A stretch of DNA of 56,755 bases from Bacteroidota bacterium. Its GTDB lineage: Bacteria; Bacteroidota; Bacteroidia; Chitinophagales; Chitinophagaceae. The notes beneath the pieces were generated by a model, which was given only the letters and a program-made list of their open reading frames with translations, was not told where the DNA came from and did no database searches. Made by a program: the position numbers and the translations under genes. Every line of letters starts with the position of its first letter. Position 1 is the first letter of the stretch. The DNA is taken from positions 1-56,755 of the forward strand of contig JAFDXD010000164.1 of the NCBI GenBank assembly GCA_018268135.1, read 5' to 3'. Positions 46,221 through 55,000 of this stretch are shown here, one piece after another.

Positions 46221-47312
46221 TTATTTTTTTACCTGTATATTTTTCAGGTGTTTAAGCAATAGAAATTTAAGTTGCCTTTTTACCATAGCGCCCATGCTAC
46301 TGCATTTGGAGAAATAAGTTGTATCGTGGTATGCATTCAGTTCGGATCTGAGTATTTTGATTTTATAGTTTTCCGTAAGTTCATCTTTCATCATAATATT
46401 TACAAGATCCATCAATTTTTTACGATTACTTACTACCCTGTAAGCCATGCTGGTACGTTCTTCAAGGCGGTACTGCTCTATTACTTCGGCGCTTAAATTT
46501 TTTAAAACCAAATCTACATACTCATAATTTTCTTTGTAAAACTGGGGCAGGTATAAATTGAGCCTTCCTTCGTAAGACTGCTGATCAAAATCAATAGCCC
46601 TGATGCGATACTGGTAATCTTCTACATCGGGGGTAATATCCAGCACAAAATTGTAGCTACGCATATCACCCAGCAGGCGTGCAAAGCAGCGTTCATTAAA
46701 TTTTACAAACTCTTTTGCAATTCTAATTTTATTAGTATCTAATTTATGAAGGTGCTCTGTTAAAAAAGTATCGCCGGGTATGCCTGCAATATGCTCTTCT
46801 ATCAATGTATTTTTATGGTATAGAAATGTAATACTGTTGGGTGAAAGGATGTGCTCTAATTCTAACCCATAAATACGAGATGCATCTGCATGTTTTACAT
46901 AAAAATAATCGTAGTTGTCATTTATTTTATTTACAATCCTTATTCTAAAAGGTACACTGTTGCCAAATTCGCAAAAGTCAATCCTGTCTACTTCCAAATG
47001 TTTTGCGTAGCTCATGTCGCCTTCTGTTTTTAGAATGGCGTAGGTTTCAATCAAAGCATCTTTTAAAAATTCCATTTCTTTTAAATCGTAAACAGCCGTT
47101 TCCCAATGGGTAGATTTTCCGTTTTTATCTTTTAAAGAATTGGCATAGCGGTAATTTAAAAGGTCTTTATATACGATAGATAATTTTACATCTCTGCCAT
47201 AGGTACTTAAATAATTTTTTAGCCCTTCGCTTACAGGAAAAGGGTCTTTTTTCATCATGGGCCTGTCGGTTTCTTTAGAAAGCCTGGCATTAATTACTTT
47301 ATTAAATCGCAT
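46221..47312 (-). CDS. kinase-fold-like protein, unknown function
   Basis: This 363-residue protein has no signal peptide. Its middle part has the landmarks of a protein-kinase or aminoglycoside-kinase fold in the right order: FYVKHAD with Lys140 (beta-3 Lys), LELEH with Glu151/153 (alpha-C Glu), the hinge-like IEEHIAGIPGD (171-181), the catalytic-loop-like LLGDMRSYNFVLD with Asp216 and Asn221, and AIDFDQQ (239-245) in place of DFG. There is no Gly-rich loop that I can see. Residues 1-110 are a separate N-terminal region, and the C-terminus is basic and helical. I do not know its family. It stands between the clpP pair and clpX, separated from clpP by a terminator. The kinase reading is an inference. 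Confidence 0.5.
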   Translation of the reverse strand: MRFNKVINARLSKETDRPMMKKDPFPVSEGLKNYLSTYGRDVKLSIVYKDLLNYRYANSLKDKNGKSTHWETAVYDLKEMEFLKDALIETYAILKTEGDMSYAKHLEVDRIDFCEFGNSVPFRIRIVNKINDNYDYFYVKHADASRIYGLELEHILSPNSITFLYHKNTLIEEHIAGIPGDTFLTEHLHKLDTNKIRIAKEFVKFNERCFARLLGDMRSYNFVLDITPDVEDYQYRIRAIDFDQQSYEGRLNLYLPQFYKENYEYVDLVLKNLSAEVIEQYRLEERTSMAYRVVSNRKKLMDLVNIMMKDELTENYKIKILRSELNAYHDTTYFSKCSSMGAMVKRQLKFLLLKHLKNIQVKK

Positions 47313-47340
47313 AAGGTAAAGTTACAGGTAAGCGTGGTAA

Positions 47341-47373
47341 TCAAAAAAAATCCCTGCCTTAAAAGGCAGGGAT
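47341..47373 (-). terminator. terminator after the clpP pair
   Basis: ATCCCTGCCTT (47350-47360) and AAGGCAGGGAT (47363-47373) form a perfect 11-bp stem with a 2-nt loop; on the minus strand eight T follow. It ends the clpP transcript before the kinase-like gene. Confidence 0.85.
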
Positions 47374-47393
47374 GATGAGGTATTTGAAAAAAG

Positions 47394-48020
47394 TTATAAT
47401 TTTTTAAGAAGGCTATCTACAATACCATAAGCAATAGATTCTTTTGCATCCATCCAATGGTCCCTGTCAAAGTCTTTTAATATTTTTTCTATTGTTTGGC
47501 CGCAATTATCTGCTAGTATTTGGGCGCCCAGCATTTTTGCTTTCTGTATTTGTACGGCCATTATTTCCAGGTCGGCGCTGGTGCCACGGCCTCCACCGCT
47601 TGGCTGGTGTATCATTACTTCTGCATTTGGAAAAATAAAGCGCCTGCCTTTAGCACCACCACTTAGCAATATGCTGCCCATGCTTGCTGCCATGCCCATA
47701 CATACTGTACTTACCGGCGATGATATCATTTGCATGGTATCATATATTACCATGCCGCTTGTAACTATCCCTCCGGGGCTGTTGATAAAAAAAGTTATTT
47801 CTTTGCCGGGGTCCAGGGCTTCTAAATAAAGCAACCTGTCTGTAATATCTTTTGCAGATTTATCATCTACCGCTCCCCATAGAAAAATTTTTCGTTGTTC
47901 AATAAATTTTTTATCAAACATCCATCCACTCATCATTTTTTCCATTGGGTTATCTGCAGGCAATGTTGGTGGGGTTTCTTCTTCTTCGTCCTGGCGAATG
48001 TTTTTGTTATAAATATTCAT
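47394..48020 (-). CDS. clpP: ATP-dependent Clp protease proteolytic subunit, paralogue 1
   Basis: This protein has about 208 residues with the ClpP triad: Ser113 in GMAASMGS, His138 in VMIHQPSGG, and an Asp in [11 protein letters not shown]. The N-terminus is acidic (DEEEETPP), then [17 protein letters not shown] begins the fold. The frame is open to 48077, but that part lies inside a copy of the dispersed repeat, so the ATG at 48020 is the start. Two clpP genes in tandem suggest mixed or alternative ClpP rings. This paralogue is the more diverged of the two: its N-terminal region has no counterpart of the IIEERPM segment and instead has the Asp/Glu-rich stretch. Confidence 0.88.
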   Translation of the reverse strand: MNIYNKNIRQDEEEETPPTLPADNPMEKMMSGWMFDKKFIEQRKIFLWGAVDDKSAKDITDRLLYLEALDPGKEITFFINSPGGIVTSGMVIYDTMQMISSPVSTVCMGMAASMGSILLSGGAKGRRFIFPNAEVMIHQPSGGGRGTSADLEIMAVQIQKAKMLGAQILADNCGQTIEKILKDFDRDHWMDAKESIAYGIVDSLLKKL

Positions 48021-48063
48021 ACTGTATAATTGTAATAATGATTTTAATAAAATGATGATAACC

Positions 48064-48128
48064 GGTATGCCGTACAAGAGGGCGACGCAAGGATGATGAC
48101 CAAAGCGATGCAGCCCGGACCAAAAAAA
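48064..48128 (+). repeat. dispersed ~65-bp element, copy B
   Basis: Read on the plus strand the element runs GTACAAGAGGGCGACGC, a 23-nt middle, AGCCCGG, and an A-run at 48122-48128. It lies between the two clpP genes and its A-run touches the stop codon of the second. Relative to the flanking genes its orientation is opposite to that of copies A and C. Confidence 0.8.
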
Positions 48129-48869
48129 TTAATCTTTTTTTACTTTTCTTGGATTAATTAATAATACTTCATCTACCAGCCCGTACTCTTTTGCTTCTAT
48201 AGCAGTAAGCCATTTATCCCTGTCGCAATCTATGGCTACTTTTTCTTCTGTTTGGCCACTATGCAGTGCGATGATGGCATACAATTCTTTTTTTAGCAAT
48301 CGTATTTGATTTACGGTTATTTCTATATCAGAAGCCTGGCCGCCGGCGCCGGCGCTTGGCTGATGCATCATAATACGGCTATGCTTTAGGGCCGTACGCT
48401 TGCCATGTGTACCTGCACACATTAACACCTGCGCCATGCTTGCAGCCATACCTGTGCAGATGGTAGCTATATCGGGTGTAATAAACTGCATGGTATCATA
48501 CATGCCAAGGCCTGCATGTACACTGCCTCCGGGGCTATTAATGTACATTTGTATATCACGGGTGCGATCGGTGCTTTCTAAAAATAATAATTGCGCCGTT
48601 ACTATATTGGCTACTTCATCACTAATGGGATAGCCTAAAAAAATAATCCTATCCATCATCAGGCGGCTGTACACATCCATTACGGCTACATTCATGGGAC
48701 GCTCTTCAATAATATTTGGCGTAAGGTTGGTAACCTGTGTATGTGCTATACCAGCTGGAATGGATGCCATGGCATGTGGTACACTATGCTTGAGATAGCT
48801 ATCGAGTGTATTGCTGCTAATGCCCTTGTGTTTTACAGCATATTTTTCAAATTCTTTTCCAAAATTCAT
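48129..48869 (-). CDS. clpP: ATP-dependent Clp protease proteolytic subunit, paralogue 2
   Basis: This 246-residue protein has the ClpP triad Ser144 in TGMAASMAQ, His169 in RIMMHQPSAG and an Asp in DCDRDKWLT. It has an N-terminal extension of about 55 residues before the usual IIEERP start of mature ClpP, which may be a propeptide that is removed by self-cleavage. It forms the proteolytic chamber for ClpX. It is followed downstream by the second clpP gene after 108 bp that contain a repeat. Trigger factor, often next to clpP, is absent here. Confidence 0.93.
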   Translation of the reverse strand: MNFGKEFEKYAVKHKGISSNTLDSYLKHSVPHAMASIPAGIAHTQVTNLTPNIIEERPMNVAVMDVYSRLMMDRIIFLGYPISDEVANIVTAQLLFLESTDRTRDIQMYINSPGGSVHAGLGMYDTMQFITPDIATICTGMAASMAQVLMCAGTHGKRTALKHSRIMMHQPSAGAGGQASDIEITVNQIRLLKKELYAIIALHSGQTEEKVAIDCDRDKWLTAIEAKEYGLVDEVLLINPRKVKKD

Positions 48870-48965
48870 CTTATAGGTTTATTATTTATGAGAATATATT
48901 TTTTAAAAATTTTTATAGAATTAGTTTTTTATGTCAAACCTTTTTTACCGTAAGTTTTTCTTTAA

Positions 48966-49010
48966 TTACTTTTTGTGTTGATACAAAAAGTAACAAAAAA
49001 ATCAAGGCTG
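48966..49010 (+). repeat. dispersed hairpin repeat, copy 2
   Basis: A perfect 11-bp stem TTACTTTTTGT / ACAAAAAGTAA with the 6-nt loop GTTGAT is followed by an A-rich stretch and ATCAAGGCTG. It aligns at about 80% with 21381-21423 on the other strand. Confidence 0.65.
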
Positions 49011-49090
49011 CATAAAAAAGCTAAAAATCTGAATGCCCCCTAAAATAAAATTAGTTCATACGACAGATCATATCCCAACTATAGTGCGAC

Positions 49091-49219
49091 TTACCAGCCC
49101 CAGCAATATTCAGCTTTTTCAGCATTTATTTTATTTCTAAAGGGCTTCCCTTCAAATTTTCTTAACGCTTTTTTTATGAGGCCCAAGCTCCAAGCCTTGC
49201 TATTATGTTTTGTGCTCAT
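49091..49219 (-). CDS. possible 42-residue small protein
   Basis: An ATG-started frame of 42 codons encodes a basic peptide that begins MSTKHNSKAWSLGLIKKALR, continues with KFEGKPFRNK, and ends AEKAEYCWGW. The mixture of residues looks like real protein rather than AT-rich noise. AGGTAG lies just upstream of the start, and a TATCTTTA near 49255 resembles a -7 box with one mismatch. The hairpin repeat lies downstream and could terminate it. No signal peptide. Function unknown. Confidence 0.45.
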   Translation of the reverse strand: MSTKHNSKAWSLGLIKKALRKFEGKPFRNKINAEKAEYCWGW

Positions 49220-49289
49220 TCTACCTAATCTAAATTTTTATTTAAGAATAAAGATAATGGATTAGTACTTGTAACCATGCTTTTCATTT

Positions 49290-49985
49290 TTAATCCCTGC
49301 TACGATTTTGATAAATTAAAAGATATTGTACCAGTGTAGCAATAGATGCCATAGCTGCAACTACATAAGTTAATGCTGCCCATTTAAGTGCGTCTTTTGC
49401 CTGTGCATGCTCTTGAGCAGAAGTTATTTTTGCATTATCTAACCATTTTAATGCCCTTGCAGAAGCATCAAACTCTACGGGTAATGTGATAAGTGTAAAC
49501 AAAGTGGTAACAGCAAACAATACAATGCCAATTAATAAAACTGTTGGATTTCCTCCGCCAAAGCCCATGAAGCCGAGTCCTGCAATAATAACCCATTGCG
49601 AAAGTGTAGTACTTATTTGTACTGCCGGCACAATTTTACTTCGTAGCATGAGCATAGAGTAAGCAGTAGCATGCTGTACTGCATGGCCACACTCATGAGC
49701 AGCTACTGCTGCTGCGGCTACATTGCGGCCATCATATACATCTGCACTTAGGTTTACTGTTTTATTGCCCGGGTTGTAGTGATCAGAAAGGGTGCCATCT
49801 ACAGATACAATTTCTACATCAAAAATGCCATTATCATTTAGCATTTTTTTTGCAATTTCTGCTCCACTCATACCGCTGCCGGTGGGTACTTTGCTGTATT
49901 GGGCAAACTTTGATTTAAGTTGCCACTGCACTGCCATACCAATTAGCATAAATATCAGGGATACTGCTATTAATCCAAATGTCAT
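49290..49985 (-). CDS. YugP-like membrane zinc metallopeptidase
   Basis: This 231-residue protein has an N-terminal membrane helix (residues 4-20), a zinc motif AAHECGHAVQ with His97, Glu98 and His101, a likely third ligand Glu in PVEFDASARAL, and two further membrane segments (about 125-165 and 210-225). This is the YugP / neutral zinc metallopeptidase family; its substrates are unknown. It has a good promoter at 50012-50045 and stands alone, with terminators on its upstream side. Confidence 0.85.
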   Translation of the reverse strand: MTFGLIAVSLIFMLIGMAVQWQLKSKFAQYSKVPTGSGMSGAEIAKKMLNDNGIFDVEIVSVDGTLSDHYNPGNKTVNLSADVYDGRNVAAAAVAAHECGHAVQHATAYSMLMLRSKIVPAVQISTTLSQWVIIAGLGFMGFGGGNPTVLLIGIVLFAVTTLFTLITLPVEFDASARALKWLDNAKITSAQEHAQAKDALKWAALTYVVAAMASIATLVQYLLIYQNRSRD

Positions 49986-50011
49986 TGTTGAATTATTTGA
50001 AGAGGATGATA

Positions 50012-50045
50012 CAAAAAGTATTCCCTGCAGGTTTTACTGACAAAA
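50012..50045 (-). promoter_or_regulatory. Bacteroidota promoter for the YugP-like gene
   Basis: On the minus strand TTTTG (50041-50045) is followed after 20 nt by TACTTTTTG (50012-50020), close to TTTG-N20-TAnnTTTG with one extra T. It lies 27 bp before the ATG. Confidence 0.6.
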
Positions 50046-50070
50046 TAGCAAACTTAAGAAGACCCTAAAT

Positions 50071-50098
50071 GAAAAAGGAGCAGTAAAAAACTGCTCCT
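50071..50098 (-). terminator. terminator after atpA
   Basis: AGGAGCAGT (50076-50084) and ACTGCTCCT (50090-50098) form a perfect 9-bp stem with a 5-nt loop. On the minus strand it is followed by a T-run. Confidence 0.8.
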
Positions 50099-50121
50099 CT
50101 TAAATATGGTAACTAAAAATA

Positions 50122-51699
50122 CTATTTGTATTGAGGTATTAAACCATTTGCAACATCTACCATTTTTTTCAATCCATCTTCTGGCAGGTTACCTTTTTTA
50201 AATTCAGCTAAAATTTCAGGATGTTTGTTTTCCATTTCCATTAAGAAATGTTCTTCAAAATCTTTTACTTTTTTTACTGATACATCTTTTAAAAGACCCT
50301 GGGTACCCAGGTAAATGATTGCTACCTGTTTTTCTACTTTAAAAGGAGTGTACTGAGGTTGTTTTAATATCTCCACGTTTCTGGCACCTTTATCAATTAC
50401 ATATTTTGTAGCAGCATCAAGGTCGCCACCAAATTTAGAAAAGGCTTCCAGCTCACGATATTGTGCCTGATCGAGTTTAAGTGTACCAGCCACTTTTTTC
50501 ATGGATTTAATTTGAGCATTACCACCCACACGGCTTACAGAAATACCTACGTTAATAGCGGGCCTGATACCTGCATTAAAGAGGTTACCTTCTAAAAATA
50601 TCTGACCGTCAGTAATAGAAATTACGTTGGTAGGAATATACGCAGATACGTCACCAGCCTGTGTTTCAATAACAGGAAGGGCTGTTAATGAGCCACCGCC
50701 TTTTACCAAATGTTTAATAGATTCGGGCAGGTCATTCATTTGACGAGCAATTTCATCTTTAGACACCACTTTGGCAGCTCTTTCTAATAAACGGCTGTGC
50801 AAATAGAATACATCGCCAGGGTAAGCTTCACGTCCGGGTGGGCGGCGAAGTAGCAGGGACACTTCACGATAAGCAACGGCCTGCTTAGAAAGATCATCAA
50901 AAATAATTAAAGCCGGGCGGCCGGTATCACGGAAGTATTCGCCAATAGCTGCGCCAGAAAAAGGTGCATAGAACTGCAATGGAGCAGGGTCAGATGCAGA
51001 AGCGGCAACAATGGTAGTATAAGCCATTGCACCATTATCTTCCAGGGTTTTCATTACACCTGCAATGGTAGAGGCTTTTTGGCCAATGGCTACATATATA
51101 CAATATACAGGCTTGCCTGCATCATAAAATTCTTTTTGATTGATGATAGTATCAATGGCAATGGCAGATTTGCCTGTTTGCCTGTCGCCAATGATTAACT
51201 CACGCTGTCCACGCCCAATCGGAATCATCGCATCAATTGCTTTTATCCCTGTTTGCAATGGCTCTTTTACCGGCTCACGAAATATTACACCAGGCGCTTT
51301 ACGCTCCAATGGCATTTCATATAATTCACCCACTATCGGCCCTTTGCCATCTATGGGTTCACCAAGGGTATTTATCACACGCCCGCTCATACCTTCGCCC
51401 ACTTTAATAGAGGCAATCTGTCCGGTACGTTTTACTTTATCACCTTCTTTTATCTCTGTACTATCACCCATCAATACCACACCCACATTATCTTCTTCAA
51501 GGTTCAATGCAATGGCCCTAACCCCATTTTCAAACTCTACCAGTTCACCTGAGCGAACATTATTCAGGCCATAAACACGGGCAATACCATCACCCACTTG
51601 TAGTACTGTACCTACTTCTTCTAAGTTAGCAGAAGCATTAAAGTTGCTCAACTGCTGGCGAAGTATCGCCGAAATTTCATCTGGTTTAATTTCTACCAT
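50122..51699 (-). CDS. atpA: F1 ATP synthase alpha subunit
   Basis: This 525-residue protein has the alpha-subunit layout: N-terminal beta-barrel (about residues 25-95), nucleotide-binding domain with Walker [14 protein letters not shown] near residue 171, the [14 protein letters not shown] signature, and a C-terminal helical domain. It forms the alpha3beta3 hexamer of F1 with AtpD. It stands alone: atpH is not upstream, atpG is not downstream, and terminators bound it. Bacteroidota often split their F-ATPase genes, but a lone atpA is worth noting. Its leader contains repeat copy C and its promoter is at 51805-51836. Confidence 0.96.
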   Translation of the reverse strand: MVEIKPDEISAILRQQLSNFNASANLEEVGTVLQVGDGIARVYGLNNVRSGELVEFENGVRAIALNLEEDNVGVVLMGDSTEIKEGDKVKRTGQIASIKVGEGMSGRVINTLGEPIDGKGPIVGELYEMPLERKAPGVIFREPVKEPLQTGIKAIDAMIPIGRGQRELIIGDRQTGKSAIAIDTIINQKEFYDAGKPVYCIYVAIGQKASTIAGVMKTLEDNGAMAYTTIVAASASDPAPLQFYAPFSGAAIGEYFRDTGRPALIIFDDLSKQAVAYREVSLLLRRPPGREAYPGDVFYLHSRLLERAAKVVSKDEIARQMNDLPESIKHLVKGGGSLTALPVIETQAGDVSAYIPTNVISITDGQIFLEGNLFNAGIRPAINVGISVSRVGGNAQIKSMKKVAGTLKLDQAQYRELEAFSKFGGDLDAATKYVIDKGARNVEILKQPQYTPFKVEKQVAIIYLGTQGLLKDVSVKKVKDFEEHFLMEMENKHPEILAEFKKGNLPEDGLKKMVDVANGLIPQYK

Positions 51700-51717
51700 A
51701 AAAATTGTTGGTTTTTA

Positions 51718-51788
51718 TTTTTTTAACCCGGCTTCAGATCCTTGTGCAGCACCGTTGCGTCGCACACTTGTACCGTATTAGCTATGGG
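51718..51788 (-). repeat. dispersed ~65-bp element, copy C
   Basis: Read on the minus strand the element begins GTACAAGTGTGCGACGC, has a 23-nt middle, then AGCCGGG, and ends in an A-run (51718-51724) 18 bp before the atpA ATG. It lies between the atpA promoter and start codon, so it is transcribed as part of the leader. Confidence 0.8.
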
Positions 51789-51804
51789 CATCTTTTTCAG
51801 GCGG

Positions 51805-51836
51805 CAAAGGTAAGAGATGATTACTGTAATGGCAAA
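51805..51836 (-). promoter_or_regulatory. Bacteroidota promoter for atpA
   Basis: On the minus strand TTTG (51833-51836), a 20-nt spacer and TACCTTTG (51805-51812) match both halves of the consensus. Transcription should start near 51799, about 100 nt before the ATG. Confidence 0.65.
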
Positions 51837-52027
51837 AAAACAAGCCCCGTTTTATTAGAAAAATGAAAATAAAAAACAGGAATAATTAAAAGTATGTATT
51901 TGAAAAGAGATTGAAGTAAATTTTTATCAGCTCCTTAATAAAAATAAAGTATTTAAATAAAATAAACTATGCCTTTTATATCAAATCCCTTACTTTTAAA
52001 GCCTAATTTTTTACCAAAACTTTATTT

Positions 52028-55000
52028 ATGAGAGGATCCTTACTCCTTACCGTATTGCTAACACTGGCAACTACATTAGGTTTTTCGCAGTCTGACCGTT
52101 ACTGGTCTGCCAATTTTTCTAACAAAAATAATATTGTAACTGATAAATCAGTTTCAAGGCAGTCATTTCCAAAAGAGTATAAACTCTTTACCCTTAATGG
52201 AACTGCATTAAGCCAAACCCTTTATGGCTTAACGAATGGCCATACTTCAAAACATTCAACCATTATCTCTTTACCCAATGCAGATGGTCAACTCGAAGAT
52301 TTTGAAGTATTTGAAGCTTCAAATTTTGACCCGGCATTACAAGCCAAATTCCCTGAAATCAGGGCTTTTTCCGGAAAAGGAATTACAGATAAATATGCCA
52401 CTTTAAAACTAAGCCTTTCGCCGCAGGGAATACAAACAATGGTATTCAGAACCGAAAAAGAAGATGAATTTATTGAGGCTTATTCAAAAGATCATAGTGT
52501 ATATGCCTGCTATAAATCACAAAGGGTAAAGGGCCAGCTACCCTGGAGCTGCTCAACCGTTGACACACAATTGCAAACAGGTATCAGCAGTCAGTTAGCA
52601 GCCACTAATTCCATTACCAGCTCTGCCGGAGAATTAAAAACCATGCGCCTGGCCCAATCGGTAACAGCAGAGTATTCCAATTATTTTGGCGCTACCAGCC
52701 CAGCAGATTTAGCCCTGGTACTTGCAGCCATCAATGCAACGCTTACCCGTTGCAATGGAGTGTATGAAAAAGATTTGGCGCTTCATCTCAATTTAATTCC
52801 AAATGAAGCAGCCATCATTTATTACGATCCTGCTACTGACCCTTATTCTCCTGCAAGTACAGGTGCCGGCGGAGCATGGAATGGACAATTACAATCTACT
52901 CTTACTTCTGTAATTGGAGATGCCAATTATGATATAGGCCATTTATTTGGCGCTTCGGGCGGCGGGGGCAATGCAGGCTGCATTGGCTGCGTTTGTGGCT
53001 CGGGCAAGGGTAGTGGCTTTACTTCACCAGCAGATGGAGTACCTAAGGGCGATAATTTTGATATTGACTATGTAGTACATGAAGTAGGCCATCAATTAGG
53101 CGCCAACCATACCTTCACCTTTCAATCTGAAGGAGGTAGTTTATCCTCTTCGGCTCAAAGAGAAGTAGGATCAGGCATTACAATTATGGGATATGCCGGC
53201 ATTACCGGTTATGATGTAGCGCCTCATTCTATTGATATCTATCACGAGATTTCAATACAGCAAATACAAAATAACCTGGCTACAAAAAGTTGCCCTGTTA
53301 CCACCAATATTTCGGCTAATAATGCTACCCCGGTGGTAGCGCCTGTAAATAATTATACTATTCCCATTACTACCCCTTTTGCACTTACAGGCTCAGCTAC
53401 AGATGCTAATGCAGGCGATGTGCTTACTTATTGCTGGGAGCAAAACGATCCTTCTACATCATTAACCGGAAGTAATAGTGTAGCAAGCCCTACAAAAGCA
53501 AGCGGCCCTAACTGGCTATCTTTTAAACCAACAATTTCACCTACCAGAACTTTCCCAATATTAGCAACAATCCTTGCAGGAAATTCTGTAACCAATCCGT
53601 TGCCCGGAGGTGATGCAATTGCAAAAATTGAAGCCCTTAGCTCTGTGGACAGAACATTAAACTTTAGACTAACGGTAAGGGATAACGCTCCCTACAGCAG
53701 TGTAGCCCCGGTATCAGTAGGTCAAACCGCTTTTACTGACATGACGGTAACTGTATCATCTGCAGTGGGGCCCTTCTTAATTACTTCTCAAAATAGTGCT
53801 GCTTCTTATCCTGCAGGTTCTACACAAGCTGTTACCTGGTCAGTAAATGGCACCAATGGCGCTCCTACCAATACAGCAAATGTGAAAATATCCTGGTCAT
53901 CAGACGGTGGACTTACTTTCCCTACAGTACTTGCTGCCTCTACCCCTAATGATGGCTCAGAAAATATTGTTATCCCCAGTGGCCTAACAACAAAAGGGCG
54001 CATCAAAGTAGAAGCAATTGGTAATATTTATTTTGATATCAATAATTCAGATATTACAGTAGTGGTACCACCAAATGATTTTGTGTTTGGCACCACCACT
54101 CCTGCAACAGTTGCCTGCCCTGCAGCTTCTAACCCCTCCGTTACAATTCCTACATCAGTAACAGGTACCTTTACTACCCCAATTGTACTTACTGCTACTT
54201 TAGGAATTCCTTCCGGGGCTTCTATTTCATTTTCACCATCTACCATTACCCCCGGAAGTAGTACAGTTGTTACATTAAACAATGCAGGCAGTTTATCCGC
54301 AGGTACATATAATGTAACTATAACCGGTACTGCAGGTGCTTCAGTTCACTCAACAATAATTACCTATATAATTTCTGCCGGTACAGCTCCGGTTATTACA
54401 ACTCAACCTGTATCTGCTTCTGTTTGCGACCCTGCTACTGCAACCTTTACCGTTGCATCGTTTACACCCGGGGTTAGTTACCAATGGCAATCGGCACCAT
54501 CTGCTACGGGTACTTTTACAAATATTAGTGGCGCTACTTCAGCATCATATACTACCGGTGCCAGTACAGGGCTAAATGGTACTGTTTATCATGCAATTGT
54601 ATATACTCAGTGTGCAACCATCACTTCATCAAATGCTACACTAACAGTAAATACAGCCGCTTCCATTTCTACCCAGCCATCAGACCAGTCTGCCTGCACC
54701 GGCAACACCGCAACCTTTACAGTATCTGCTACGGGTACCGGAGTTACTTATCAATGGCAATCATCTGCTACCCTAACCGGCACTTATACAAACGTAGCAG
54801 TTGGCACGGGTGGCAATACAAATACATATACTACGGAGCCCCTTTCTGTTTCTACCAACAGATATTACAGAGTAATAGTATCTACTACTGCCTGCCCAGC
54901 TTCAATTACATCTAATGATGCTACATTAACCACCAGGGTTACCACTGCTATTAACACGCAGCCAACAGCACAAACCGTGTGTGCACCCGGCTCGGCCATA

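Larger units (their letters stand above)
48870..49289. other. 420-bp region with a repeat and a small ORF
   Basis: This gap between clpP and the zinc peptidase gene holds the second hairpin repeat (48966-49010) and a 42-codon minus-strand ORF (49091-49219). Elsewhere I see nothing conserved. Confidence 0.5.
51700..52027. other. divergent region between atpA and the protease gene
   Basis: This 328-bp gap contains repeat copy C and the atpA promoter. From about 51840 to 52027 it is AT-rich and I see nothing else in it; no clear TAnnTTTG was found for the protease gene. Confidence 0.5.
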
